A stretch of 64,000 nucleotides of DNA from Hyphomicrobium sp. GTDB lineage: Bacteria > Pseudomonadota > Alphaproteobacteria > Rhizobiales > Hyphomicrobiaceae. A model generated the notes under the pieces. It was given only the letters and a program-made list of their open reading frames with translations, searched no databases and was not told the origin of the DNA. A program made the translations under genes and the position numbers. Shown here one piece after another: positions 26,629 through 35,968 of the stretch (position 1 is its first letter; every line of letters begins with the position of its first letter). The stretch is from assembly GCA_017512425.1 (NCBI GenBank), contig JAFWGI010000005.1:434001-498000 (forward strand), in the 5' to 3' direction.

Positions 26629-26640
26629 TGACGGCCGTCA
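26629..26640. promoter_or_regulatory. Palindrome upstream of potF
   Basis: Perfect 12-bp palindrome TGACGGCCGTCA, 43 bp before the potF start in the divergent region shared with the second ligase. Candidate operator; the regulator is unknown. Confidence 0.3.
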
Positions 26641-26679
26641 TAAGGTTTATGAGCCGGTCACTGTTGCCTAACCTTATCC

Positions 26680-26693
26680 ATTGTGATCATAAT
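26680..26693. promoter_or_regulatory. Palindrome in the potF/ligase divergent promoter region
   Basis: ATTGTGATCATAAT is a 14-bp palindrome with one imperfect pair. It is centred about 100 bp from potF and 117 bp from the ligase start, in an A+T-rich patch. The shape suits a GntR/FCD-type or similar dimeric regulator. A related TGATCA core recurs at about 26732. Confidence 0.35.
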
Positions 26694-26803
26694 TTCTCCC
26701 GCGTACAAGGGATGATGTTTAGCGTTCAGTGATCAGAAACGCGGCAGGCTGATCTTGCCTTGGTTACTGGATGCGCACTTTCAAATGGAACTCTAGGTGT
26801 CTC

Positions 26804-28216
26804 ATGACCGCTGAGCCGGTAACCACTTCAACAGGCGCAACTGGTGAAGCGGAGGGGTACGGTTTTGGATCGACACCTGAGGGTTTGCGCGATTGGTTGC
26901 GCGAGCACCGCATTCAGGAAATCGATTGTGCGGTGCCGGATATCGCTGGCGTTGCGCGCGGGAAAACGATGCCCGCGGAGAAGTTCGTCAAGCTTGATGC
27001 AGTGCACCTTCCGATATCGATCTTCCATCAGACGATCACCGGCGACTATGTCGGCTTCGAAGAGGACGGTCAGGCGCTTTATGCTGAAAGCGATCTGATG
27101 ATGGTTCCGGATTTGAGCACGATCCGGCCGGCGCCCTGGGCGTCAAGTCCAACGGCGCAAGTCATCCACGACGCGACTTGGCAAAATGGAGCGCCGGTCG
27201 AGGTCGCACCAAGAAATGTTCTAAAGCACGTCCTGGAACTCTATGCCAAGGAAGGCTGGACACCGGTCGTTGCGCCGGAACTCGAATTTTATCTGACGAA
27301 AACGAACTCCGATCCGGACTATCCGTTGGAGCCGCCGATTGGCCGTTCGGGCCGGCCGGGCGCAGGCCGACAGGCCTACAGCCTGGGTGCAGTCGACGAA
27401 TACGATAAGATCGTCGACGACATCTATGAATTTGCAGAATTGCAGTACCTGAAGATTGACACGATCATTCAGGAAGGCGGGGCGGCGCAGCTCGAAATCA
27501 ATTTGCTGCACGGCGATGCCTTGCATCTTGCCGATCAGGTCTTCTTGTTCAAGCGCACGATCCGCGAAGCCGCTTTCCGGCAAAACTGTTACGCAACGTT
27601 CATGGCGAAGCCGCTGGCGAATGAGCCGGGCAGTGCCATGCATATTCATCAAAGCATCGTCGATTCAAAGACCGGCAAGAATATCTTCACGACCAAGGAC
27701 GGCACGGCGAGCAAGTTGTTTTATAGCTTCCTTGCAGGCCAGCAGCGCTATCTGCCGGCAGCCATGTGCCTGTTCGCCCCGTATGTGAATTCGTATCGCC
27801 GTCTCGTTCCGAACGGTGCGGCGCCGATCAATGTCGAATGGGGGCACGACAACCGCTCGGCCGGACTGCGCGTGCCGATTTCGCCGGACGCTGCCCGTCG
27901 CGTCGAAAACCGCCTGCCGGGATCGGATTCCAATCCGTACATCGCGCTGGCGGCAAGTCTCGCCTGCGGATACCTTGGCATGAAGCACAGGCTGGATCCC
28001 CGCCCTGCCGTCGTCGGGAATGCGTACCGCAACGATCATCAGCTACCACGCGGCCTGCTCGAGGCACTGATCGCTTTTGAAGAGTGCGCCGACCTGCAAG
28101 AAGTTCTCGGTAGCCGCTTTTCACATGTGTACTTGGCTTTGAAGCGTTCAGAATTCGAAGAATTCATGCGGGTCATCAGCCCGTGGGAGCGCGAGCACTT
28201 GTTGCTGAGCGTCTAG
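26804..28216 (+). CDS. Second PuuA-like gamma-glutamylpolyamine synthetase (glutamine synthetase family)
   Basis: A 470-aa ligase of the glutamine synthetase superfamily. ATG 26804 has AGGTG upstream and is preferred over ATG 26771. Motifs: DIAGVARGKTMPAEKF in the N-terminal part, PELEFYLTK, AQLEINLLHG, AMHIHQSIV, WGHDNRSAGLRVP and ENRLPGSDSNPYIALAASLACG. It is clearly divergent from the puuA product in this window. It is divergently arranged with potFGHI-puuB, so it may be the ligase partner of that transport-oxidase run and prefer another amine (spermidine, cadaverine, a monoamine). Assimilatory GlnA is unlikely. Confidence 0.82.
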   Translation: MTAEPVTTSTGATGEAEGYGFGSTPEGLRDWLREHRIQEIDCAVPDIAGVARGKTMPAEKFVKLDAVHLPISIFHQTITGDYVGFEEDGQALYAESDLMMVPDLSTIRPAPWASSPTAQVIHDATWQNGAPVEVAPRNVLKHVLELYAKEGWTPVVAPELEFYLTKTNSDPDYPLEPPIGRSGRPGAGRQAYSLGAVDEYDKIVDDIYEFAELQYLKIDTIIQEGGAAQLEINLLHGDALHLADQVFLFKRTIREAAFRQNCYATFMAKPLANEPGSAMHIHQSIVDSKTGKNIFTTKDGTASKLFYSFLAGQQRYLPAAMCLFAPYVNSYRRLVPNGAAPINVEWGHDNRSAGLRVPISPDAARRVENRLPGSDSNPYIALAASLACGYLGMKHRLDPRPAVVGNAYRNDHQLPRGLLEALIAFEECADLQEVLGSRFSHVYLALKRSEFEEFMRVISPWEREHLLLSV

Positions 28217-28345
28217 CCCAACGCATCTGAATGACCGCGTGTCGCACGTAGAAAATGGCGGGCAATGGCCCGTTGAGGTCGCGTGTCACAAAACTGCAAT
28301 GTGACGCGGGCAGGCATTCACCCGATCGACACGTTGAGGCCGGGA

Positions 28346-30025
28346 ATGGAACATATCAAATTGGGCAGCGAGCAAGGCCGCCCTGAGGACGGCGTCCGCA
28401 GTGCCGTCGCGACCCATTTCCGCAACATCCTGGTATGGCCGGTGCATCTCGTGGCAACGGGAAACGGCAGCGCGTCGCACGATCATGCCGGCGTCTTTGC
28501 CAAGCTCGGTTCGGACAATCCCTGGAAGGAATTGGAAGACGAGTTCACCGGGGATCCGGAGGAGTTCCAGGAACGGCACTATCATGAGTTTGTAACGTTC
28601 CTGCCGCCGGCTCAGAGGTTTCTGTATGGGCAGGGCATCGGCCGCAAGATCGACGGCACCAGCGGGGAAAGCCCGATCAAGGTCATGCGTCGTTGTGATA
28701 TCGCGTCCGTGCGTCTGGTTTTGAAGCCCGGCGACGCGCCGATCACACTCAGAATCGCGCATATCGATTTGTACTTTTTCTACGACATCGACATCGCGAT
28801 CCTGGTGATTGAAGTCGCGGCCGACAATCTGCCCCTTGTGACCGCGCAAGACATCATGCTGCGTTTTGGGCGCGCGTATCCGGCGTGGTGGGACAAGGCT
28901 GGGAATCCCGGCCACTGTCCAGCGGAAGTCACCTGGATTTCGCAATCGGGCGAGGTTCTAGCGACGTCGGATTATCAGGAGCGGCGAAAATTCTTGAGTC
29001 ACGTCGGTCAGCATCGCGCCCCGCGTGTTGCTTCCCACCTCGAATATTTGTTGAAGCCTCTCGTGCCGCACTACACGGATGCGACGGGGACGTTGCGCTA
29101 CCGCCAGCTCGAATACTACCGCATGCCGCAAATGGCTTTTATTGCGCTCGATGATCCGGACCTTTTGCAGCGTGGCGATTATGTTCGCTTAGCGTTGGCT
29201 AACGGTCCTGGCGACGGTTCACCACTGCCGTTCACCGAGCGCTACTTGACCGACTTCGAACATAAATTCTGCTACGATCGCTATTTCGAACGGCGATCCT
29301 GCCGGGACTGGCCAGCCACGCGCTACATGTCGTGCGGCCATGCGCTGGTCGTCACCGGAGACGCCGACAATGAGTTGTTCATGGACGAGACTCACGGTGT
29401 TCTCAGCAGCTTCCGGCATCAGCACTTTCTGATTTTCTTGATCGCGCATTTCCATAAGGCCGCGCTGTTGATGTATTCGGACCGGCTGGCGGAAGCGGTC
29501 GCCCGGCTTGATGTTGCCAATCGTGAAGCGTTGCGCAGCTTCCGCGCAGAAACGCGGCTGGCGCTGGAAAATTTCCTGCGCTTTACCCATCGCTATTGGT
29601 TTCACGCCGTCAGCAACCAAAGCGACGCGCACGATTTGTTCGCACTCTGCCGCAATCACCTCGAGATTGACGATCTTTACGAGCACATTCGTCAAGAGGT
29701 CGAAGCGATGAGCCAGTACCTCGAAAACGAGGCGACGCGGAAGCAGCAGGAAAGCATGGCACGGCTGACAGTCGTGACCACGCTCGGACTAATCGGCACG
29801 GTTGCGACGGGGTTCCTGGGTATGAACCTGTTCGATCATGCCGGACTCGAAACTTGGACGCGCATCGGAATATTCGCGCTCGTCTTCCTTCCGACACTCA
29901 TTTTGACGTACGTCACGGTTGCTCGGTCGCAAAGAATTTCTGAATGCCTGGATGCGATTTCGAACGAGACGATGAGCGTTAAAGGCAAGTTGAAGTCGAT
30001 TGCCGCAATTTTCTGGCGGGTATGA
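28346..30025 (+). CDS. CorA-like divalent-cation transporter family protein with long N-terminal domain
   Basis: A protein of 559 aa with a hydrophobic hairpin at the C-terminus. Helix 1 (TVVTTLGLIGTVATGF) runs into LGMNLFDHAG, whose Gly492-Met493-Asn494 is the selectivity motif of the CorA/Mrs2 superfamily. Helix 2 (IGIFALVFLPTLILTYVTV) and a basic tail follow. A long helical stalk (RQEVEAMSQYLENEATRKQQESMARL) precedes helix 1, as in CorA. The chain is much longer than usual CorA (about 320 aa), and residues 1-400 are unlike the standard funnel domain. ATG 28346 has GAGG six bases upstream; a GTG at 28283 is possible. Ion transport is inferred from the motif only. Confidence 0.72.
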   Translation: MEHIKLGSEQGRPEDGVRSAVATHFRNILVWPVHLVATGNGSASHDHAGVFAKLGSDNPWKELEDEFTGDPEEFQERHYHEFVTFLPPAQRFLYGQGIGRKIDGTSGESPIKVMRRCDIASVRLVLKPGDAPITLRIAHIDLYFFYDIDIAILVIEVAADNLPLVTAQDIMLRFGRAYPAWWDKAGNPGHCPAEVTWISQSGEVLATSDYQERRKFLSHVGQHRAPRVASHLEYLLKPLVPHYTDATGTLRYRQLEYYRMPQMAFIALDDPDLLQRGDYVRLALANGPGDGSPLPFTERYLTDFEHKFCYDRYFERRSCRDWPATRYMSCGHALVVTGDADNELFMDETHGVLSSFRHQHFLIFLIAHFHKAALLMYSDRLAEAVARLDVANREALRSFRAETRLALENFLRFTHRYWFHAVSNQSDAHDLFALCRNHLEIDDLYEHIRQEVEAMSQYLENEATRKQQESMARLTVVTTLGLIGTVATGFLGMNLFDHAGLETWTRIGIFALVFLPTLILTYVTVARSQRISECLDAISNETMSVKGKLKSIAAIFWRV

Positions 30026-30109
30026 GCGCCTATTGCAGGCTCATGACACGCGACTTTCGCAAACGGTGGCCATGCTGGCGCCAGAGACACACGAATAACA
30101 GGACGCCAT

Positions 30110-31030
30110 ATGACGGACCAGAGCAAGAAGAGCGCTGCTGAAAAACGCATCGCAGACGAGTTGATCGATAGCCTTGACGAAGAGCTGGAGATCGAACTCG
30201 AAGATGATCGCGTGGCGCGCATGCTGGAAGGCATGGACGAAAGCAGCGTCATCGATTCCCCTGACCGGCAATTCTATTTCAGGGAGTTGTTCCGGCTACA
30301 GCGAGAACTGGTGAAGCTGCAGGACTGGGTCGCGCACAACAAGATCAAGGTTGCCGTCATTTTCGAAGGCCGCGATGCGGCCGGTAAGGGCGGAGCAATT
30401 AAGCGCATCACACAGCGGCTCAATCCGCGCGTCTGCCGCGTCGTCGCGCTGCCGGCGCCGAGCGAACGCGAGAAATCGCAATGGTATTTCCAACGCTATG
30501 TTCCGCATCTGCCCGCCGCGGGTGAAATCGTGCTGTTCGACCGCAGCTGGTACAACCGGTCAGGTGTCGAGCGCGTGATGGGGTTCTGTTCTGAATCCGA
30601 CGTCGAAGAGTTTTTCCGGTCGGTTCCGGAATTCGAAAAGATGCTGGTCCGCTCTGGCATCGTGCTCATCAAGTACTGGTTCTCGATCACCGATGAAGAG
30701 CAGCATTTCCGGTTCCAGATGCGCATTCAGGATCCGCTGAAGCAGTGGAAGCTATCACCGATGGATCTGGAATCGCGGCGGCGCTGGGAGCAATACACAA
30801 AAGCCAAGGAAGATATGCTGGAGCGGACGCATATCCCTGAAGCACCGTGGTGGATCGTTGAAGCGGTCGATAAGAAAAAGGCGCGCCTCAACTGTATCCA
30901 TCATCTTTTGAGCCAGTTGCCATACAAAGACGTCGTACGGGAAACCGTGCAACTGCCCGCGCGCGTCCGCAATCCGGATTACTTCCGCGATCCGGTGCCG
31001 GACGACATGTACGTGCCGGACGTTTATTGA
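30110..31030 (+). CDS. ppk2: Polyphosphate kinase 2
   Basis: Transfers phosphate between polyphosphate and nucleotides. The 306-aa single-domain form has Walker A GRDAAGKGG at residues 87-95, the lid-like RVVALPAPSEREKSQWYFQRYVPHLP and Walker B EIVLFDRSWYNRSGVERVMGFC. The length and single domain fit the class I type that phosphorylates nucleoside diphosphates. An acidic N-terminal extension (DSLDEELEIELEDD) precedes the domain. The gene is 84 bases after the CorA-like gene in the same direction and may share its transcript. Confidence 0.93.
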   Translation: MTDQSKKSAAEKRIADELIDSLDEELEIELEDDRVARMLEGMDESSVIDSPDRQFYFRELFRLQRELVKLQDWVAHNKIKVAVIFEGRDAAGKGGAIKRITQRLNPRVCRVVALPAPSEREKSQWYFQRYVPHLPAAGEIVLFDRSWYNRSGVERVMGFCSESDVEEFFRSVPEFEKMLVRSGIVLIKYWFSITDEEQHFRFQMRIQDPLKQWKLSPMDLESRRRWEQYTKAKEDMLERTHIPEAPWWIVEAVDKKKARLNCIHHLLSQLPYKDVVRETVQLPARVRNPDYFRDPVPDDMYVPDVY

Positions 31031-31037
31031 AACGGTG

Positions 31038-32723
31038 CTAGGTGCGGAGCGCGTCGTTGACGCTTGCGGGAGCGGCAAGCGTGACGGCGACGTCGTACTG
31101 TTCGCCGAACTCAGTCGTTACGCCAATGACAAAGTCGAGCGCATCGCCGTCGATGGCGTTCGGCAGTTGAATGGTCCAAATATGCGAGGACAGGGCAGGC
31201 GCGACCCACGGCTTGCTCAATGCCTTGTCGCGGGCATAGCTCTCAACAATGTACGGATCGGCGATTGCCGTGCGTTCAAGCGCAACGGGCGCGTCACCGA
31301 AAACGGCCGACCGGCAGGTCACGCTCGTTTTCGGACCGCCATCAAAGACATCGACCACGATGTGCGGTGAGGCCTGTAATTCGTTGGGTGCCTGCCCGGC
31401 GAGGCTGGCGACCATTGCGCGCAAAGTCTGGCCATGTGCGCAAGGTGACGTAACAAGCCTTGTCGTGTAACGGTTGCCGTCGACGGACAGGATATGAACG
31501 CCCTTCGGCGTCCCGTCGCGGCTATCGGAAATCGGCACGCCGCGAACGTCAGCCCGTCCGCTCCACCAAGCTCCTGACGCAGCCGTCAGCACATGATGAT
31601 GATGCTGCGTGTCGCCGGTGAAGCCATGTTCGACGCCGAGATAGTGATGCTCCGTCGTGTGCGAATGACCGGCGAAGGAAACGGCGTGGGGCCGCGATGC
31701 GAGCAGCGACATGAGGGCATGACGATCGGCGGTCGTATCCGAGACGCTGTCTGGATTGTCGAAGCTAACCAGCGGAATATGCATTGAGACAACAATGAGG
31801 TTGTCAGCCGGTGTGTGCTTCAAAACGTTGGCGACGAACTGCAATTGGTCCGCACCAATCAGCCCTTTGTATCCGCGCCCGTCGCGGCGCGGCGCGCCTT
31901 TTCCATCGTATGAAATGTTATTGAGCAATATGAACGTTGCGCCCGCGTAGTTTAGCGCCATGTTCGTGCCGCCGAAGGCTTGCTTCCAGGCATCGAACGC
32001 ATGTGCGTTCGACGGGCTGTCGAGGTTCATGTCGTGATTCCCGGGGCAATGGTACCACGGGATGCCTGTGGCGCGAGTCATTGCCAAATGATCCGCGAAC
32101 AGGGAGAGATCGTCGCCCATGACGTCGCCGTGGTGGATTGCAAAGGCCGGCGTGGTCGCGGCGATGCAGTCGGTGAGTTCAGCTCGGGCGTAGTTCAATT
32201 CGTCAGCGTTGGCCGCTTGCGTATCCGCAACGAGCATCACATCGAAGCGTTGCGATTCTGGCGTGCGCAAGAGCTTGAAATCGATCGAGGCCGGGATCTT
32301 GCCGGTCTCAGAGATGTGCGGTCTTGCGATATCGAGCGCGTCCGGCGTGCCGTTCGGGCAATGGAGATAGCAACCCGCGTGGCCGCGTTCTGTGGCGGTA
32401 TGGCATTGCACGACCGACCAATGCGCGGGTTTGATAATGAAAACGCTGTCGCCACATTTGACGGGGAGAGTCCAAGCGCCATTCTCAGCCGTCAACGTAA
32501 CGTCCCGGCCGTTGGAAACCATTATGCCGGCGATGCCGCGGCGCAATGCGCTTTCCGAAATGCCACCAGAGACATCTTCGTAGACAATGCCGCAGGCGAT
32601 TTCGCTGTCTTCGACAAGCGAAGCTTGAACGCGCCTGCCGCTCGCAACAAGCGCGGATGCCGCAGCCGTCATCGACAGAAGTGCGTCCCGGCGGGTGAAG
32701 TGTGATTGCAGCCGTTCAGTCAT
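31038..32723 (-). CDS. Tat-exported calcineurin-like metallophosphoesterase
   Basis: Binuclear-metal phosphoesterase, predicted periplasmic. The N-terminus FTRRDALLSMTAAASALVASG is a twin-arginine signal. A beta-rich N-terminal domain (about 40-140) is followed by the catalytic core with VADTQ, HHGDVMGDD, PGNHDMN, SMHIPLVSF and FAGHSHTTEHHY, together the five metal-binding blocks of the family. A C-terminal beta domain (about 400-560) completes the three-part architecture seen in long calcineurin-like proteins. It is convergent with ppk2 (7-bp gap). Substrate unknown. Confidence 0.88.
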   Translation of the reverse strand: MTERLQSHFTRRDALLSMTAAASALVASGRRVQASLVEDSEIACGIVYEDVSGGISESALRRGIAGIMVSNGRDVTLTAENGAWTLPVKCGDSVFIIKPAHWSVVQCHTATERGHAGCYLHCPNGTPDALDIARPHISETGKIPASIDFKLLRTPESQRFDVMLVADTQAANADELNYARAELTDCIAATTPAFAIHHGDVMGDDLSLFADHLAMTRATGIPWYHCPGNHDMNLDSPSNAHAFDAWKQAFGGTNMALNYAGATFILLNNISYDGKGAPRRDGRGYKGLIGADQLQFVANVLKHTPADNLIVVSMHIPLVSFDNPDSVSDTTADRHALMSLLASRPHAVSFAGHSHTTEHHYLGVEHGFTGDTQHHHHVLTAASGAWWSGRADVRGVPISDSRDGTPKGVHILSVDGNRYTTRLVTSPCAHGQTLRAMVASLAGQAPNELQASPHIVVDVFDGGPKTSVTCRSAVFGDAPVALERTAIADPYIVESYARDKALSKPWVAPALSSHIWTIQLPNAIDGDALDFVIGVTTEFGEQYDVAVTLAAPASVNDALRT

Positions 32724-32952
32724 CGCGTCCCAGTTGCCGCAACGTGGAGTGAAGCAAGCAATGGAGGAGCGGGTACGTCTGATTCACGACGCGGCCACTA
32801 CAGCGGCATGACGGTTGGATGAATCGATTTCAAGAGCGCGCCGTTAATGACGTCGCGGGCGCACTGTCATGCGGGCGTCGCTAATTCTTCACGCAACCAT
32901 CATCGAATCCTGACAGCCTAGAGATTGGCTTTGCCGCGAGGCTTATGGAACG

Positions 32953-34116
32953 ATGGACACGTTTGCCGCTCTTGCTCTGGCGTTTTGTGTACTCGCGACG
33001 CTCACGCATCTGGTCACGTCAGCGATGCTGGTGCTGAGATACAGACGAGGTTCCGGCGGCAAAGAGCTTTGCGATCGTACGGCCGGTAAATTGCCGCCAA
33101 TTTCGATTATTCGGCCGGTTTGCGGCGTTGACTATTTCGATGCGGTTACGCTCCGCTCGACGTTCGCGCTCGATCATCCAGATTACGAAATTCTGTTCTG
33201 TGCCTCGCGCGCCGATGATGCGGCGGTGCCGCTCGTCAGGGCGCTTATCGCAGAACATCCTCAGGCTCGCGCCAGATTGCTGATTGGCGATGATCGGCCA
33301 ACGGCCAATCCCAAGCTCAATAACGTTGTCAAAGGCTGGCACGCCGCTCAGTCGCAGTGGATCGTAATTGCCGACAGCAATGTTTTGATGCCGAGAGACT
33401 ATATTGCCGAGATGCTGCAGACTTGGGATGCGCAGACCGGATTGGTTTGCTCGCCCCCCGTCGGCAGTCACCCGCACGGTTTTGGCGCCGAAGTCGAATG
33501 TGCGTTTCTGAACGGCTATCAGGCGCGATGGCAGTGCGCGGCCGACACAATCGGATTTGGATTCGCGCAAGGTAAGTCGATGCTGTGGCGCCGAGATCTT
33601 CTCGATGCCGCCGGTGGGATTATTGCGCTCGGCTCCGAAATAGCCGAAGACGCCGCAGCGACTAAGATTGTCCGCGCACGCGGATTGAATGTGCGTCTCG
33701 TTGACAGGCCGTTCGCCCAACCTCTCGGTCCGAGACAGGTCGCGGCAGTATGGAACCGGCAAGTGCGCTGGGCACGCTTGCGCCGCGCAACGTTTGCGCC
33801 ATTCTATGTGCCAGAACTCTTGACGGGCAGCGCATTGCCGATCGCGGCCGGCATTTGTGCGGCCGACGCTGCTGGGTTTGATCCATCGTTGGTCTGCGCG
33901 GGCCTCATCGCGGTGTGGTACGGCGCAGAGACGATCGTGACGCGTGCTGCCGGCTGGCATATGAGCGCGATGTCACCGCTTGCGTGGTTCACGCGCGATT
34001 TGCTTCTGCCAGTGCTGTGGGCGCAAGGATGGACGGGTAATACGTTCACATGGCGCGGAAATGCGATGACTGTCGCTTCCAATAAGACAGCGTTGAGTTC
34101 CGCCGCCGCTCAATAA
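32953..34116 (+). CDS. GT21 ceramide-glucosyltransferase-like glycosyltransferase
   Basis: Membrane glycosyltransferase of 387 aa. An N-terminal signal-anchor (LALAFCVLATLTHLVTSAMLVL) precedes a GT-A domain with PISIIRPVCGVD, the D2-type VIADSNVLMP, the acidic EDAAATKIVRARG and RQVRWARLRRATF, which fits the (Q/R)xxRW motif. Several C-terminal hydrophobic segments follow. This layout is that of family 21 enzymes, including the HpnI type found in hopanoid loci. No hopanoid or sphingolipid gene is adjacent, so the acceptor lipid is not known. Confidence 0.82.
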   Translation: MDTFAALALAFCVLATLTHLVTSAMLVLRYRRGSGGKELCDRTAGKLPPISIIRPVCGVDYFDAVTLRSTFALDHPDYEILFCASRADDAAVPLVRALIAEHPQARARLLIGDDRPTANPKLNNVVKGWHAAQSQWIVIADSNVLMPRDYIAEMLQTWDAQTGLVCSPPVGSHPHGFGAEVECAFLNGYQARWQCAADTIGFGFAQGKSMLWRRDLLDAAGGIIALGSEIAEDAAATKIVRARGLNVRLVDRPFAQPLGPRQVAAVWNRQVRWARLRRATFAPFYVPELLTGSALPIAAGICAADAAGFDPSLVCAGLIAVWYGAETIVTRAAGWHMSAMSPLAWFTRDLLLPVLWAQGWTGNTFTWRGNAMTVASNKTALSSAAAQ

Positions 34117-34375
34117 AATCAATACTTTTTGCGTATGTATCGCGCCGCCCGTTGGGTCGCCGGAGCTTTGTCGTGTGCGGCGGCCGGGAACAGTTTCGGG
34201 CAAGTCACTGCGCTTAAACTTCGTGAATAACAAGAATTCTACGTTCGATGTTCTGCATACTTCAGTCATCTATATTTTTGGCAAACCCAATCTTTGAAAC
34301 GACGGCGCGCTTAGGCACTACCAAAGTCGCATGCGCCTAATTTTTAGATGGTCGTGCACAACGCAAGGGCAACCA

Positions 34376-35950
34376 ATGTTTTCTTTTTCCAAGAAATCTG
34401 ACGCGCGCAGCCAATCCACGGCGCCGGTCGATCTAGAAGCAGCGAAGGCCGAAGCTGCCGCCGCTGAAGCGCAACGTGCGCGTCTCAGGGAACTGGAGGC
34501 GAAAGTCGCGGCCATCAACCGCTCGCAAGCGGTGATCATGTTCAAGCTGGACGGAACGATCGTCTCAGCGAACGAAAATTTTCTCGGCGCCGTTGGTTAC
34601 ACAGAGCGCGAGATCGTCGGGCGGCATCACAGCATCTTCGTCGATCGCGACTATGGCCAGAGCGTTGAATACCGGCACTTCTGGGAGCGGCTCAATCGCG
34701 GCGAATTCGTCTCAGAGAAGTTTCAGCGGGTTTCAAAGTCCGGCAAGCAGATATGGATTCAGGCGTCGTACAATCCACTGCTGGACGAAACCGGCAAGCC
34801 TTTCATGGTCATCAAGTTCGCAACCGATATCACAGCGCTCGAAGAAGAACGCCGCCAGTCAGAGCAACATCGTGCCGCGAAAAGCGCAGAGCAAGCGCAG
34901 ATCGTCGGGATGCTTGGTGCTGGGCTGAAGCAGATTGCCGACGGCAACCTCGCCCACCGTCTCACCGAAACTGTCGCCGCGGATTACGAGCAACTGAAAA
35001 CCGATTTCAATTCGGCAATAGAAAAGCTGCAAGCGAAAGTTGGCCACGCGCTTGAAGCCGTCATGACCAGCGCGGAGACCATTCGCAACGGCACGGCAGA
35101 TATGAGCCTCGCCGCCGATGACCTCTCACGGCGCACCGAACAGCAAGCCGCCGCGCTCGAGGAAACGACATCGGCGATCGCATCGATTTCCGATACCGTG
35201 ATTAAGACCGCAGAAGGCGCTAAGGTTGCGCGCTCGACGGTATCGACTGCCCGCGAAGAAGCGCAACACAGCGGCGAAATCGTAGGCAAAGCCGTGGATG
35301 CGATGCGTCTGATCGAGGAATCGTCGCAGAAAGTGGCGCAGATCATCAGCGTCATCGACGAGATCGCCTTCCAGACGAACTTGCTTGCATTGAATGCCGG
35401 CGTCGAAGCGGCACGCGCTGGTGACGCCGGACGCGGTTTCGCGGTCGTCGCGAGCGAGGTGCGGTCACTTGCTCAACGCGCTGCCGAAGCTGCCAAAGAA
35501 ATCAAGATGCTGATCGCTCGCAGTTCAGAGCATGTCACGGTCGGCTCAAAACTCGTCAGCGATACGGGGACGGCACTCACGCGCATCGTCCAGCGCGTCA
35601 ATGAGATCAACAGTTTGATCGAAGAAATCGCAACTTCAGCGCACGAACAGGCGACGGGTATCAATCAGGTCAATACGGCGCTGCGTGATATGGATCAATC
35701 GACGCAACAGAACGCGGCCATGGTCGAAGAAAGTACTGCTGCTATTCACGCGCTAGCTGCAGAAGCCGACACGATGGCGACAGAGATGGCGAAGTTCGAG
35801 ATCGGAGGACAGCCAGCCGGCTCAGGACATAGGCCGCAGCAACGCCAAACGGCAGCGCATCGACCGATGTATGCGCAAAAGGCAGTAAGCTCTGTGCGGC
35901 CCGCTCGACCGGCAAAAGCAGTCGCGAATGGCGGCTGGGAAGAGTTCTGA
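34376..35950 (+). CDS. Soluble PAS-domain methyl-accepting chemotaxis protein
   Basis: Cytoplasmic chemoreceptor, 524 aa, with no transmembrane helix. ATG 34376 (AAGGG upstream) is preferred over 34331. A short coiled coil (residues 18-45) leads to a PAS domain (about 50-150; [20 protein letters not shown]). A HAMP-like stretch ([20 protein letters not shown]) comes next, then the signalling domain with the conserved hairpin tip [20 protein letters not shown]. The final residues GGWEEF fit the xWxxF pentapeptide used to tether CheR. The PAS domain suggests redox, oxygen or small-ligand sensing. No che genes are adjacent. Confidence 0.9.
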   Translation: MFSFSKKSDARSQSTAPVDLEAAKAEAAAAEAQRARLRELEAKVAAINRSQAVIMFKLDGTIVSANENFLGAVGYTEREIVGRHHSIFVDRDYGQSVEYRHFWERLNRGEFVSEKFQRVSKSGKQIWIQASYNPLLDETGKPFMVIKFATDITALEEERRQSEQHRAAKSAEQAQIVGMLGAGLKQIADGNLAHRLTETVAADYEQLKTDFNSAIEKLQAKVGHALEAVMTSAETIRNGTADMSLAADDLSRRTEQQAAALEETTSAIASISDTVIKTAEGAKVARSTVSTAREEAQHSGEIVGKAVDAMRLIEESSQKVAQIISVIDEIAFQTNLLALNAGVEAARAGDAGRGFAVVASEVRSLAQRAAEAAKEIKMLIARSSEHVTVGSKLVSDTGTALTRIVQRVNEINSLIEEIATSAHEQATGINQVNTALRDMDQSTQQNAAMVEESTAAIHALAAEADTMATEMAKFEIGGQPAGSGHRPQQRQTAAHRPMYAQKAVSSVRPARPAKAVANGGWEEF

Positions 35951-35968
35951 TTAGCAACGCGCTGGCAC

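Noticed and set aside
26804..28216. Assimilatory glutamine synthetase (glnA)
   Set aside because: The sequence belongs to the PuuA-like branch, no glnB/ntr genes adjoin, and it is divergent from a polyamine importer.
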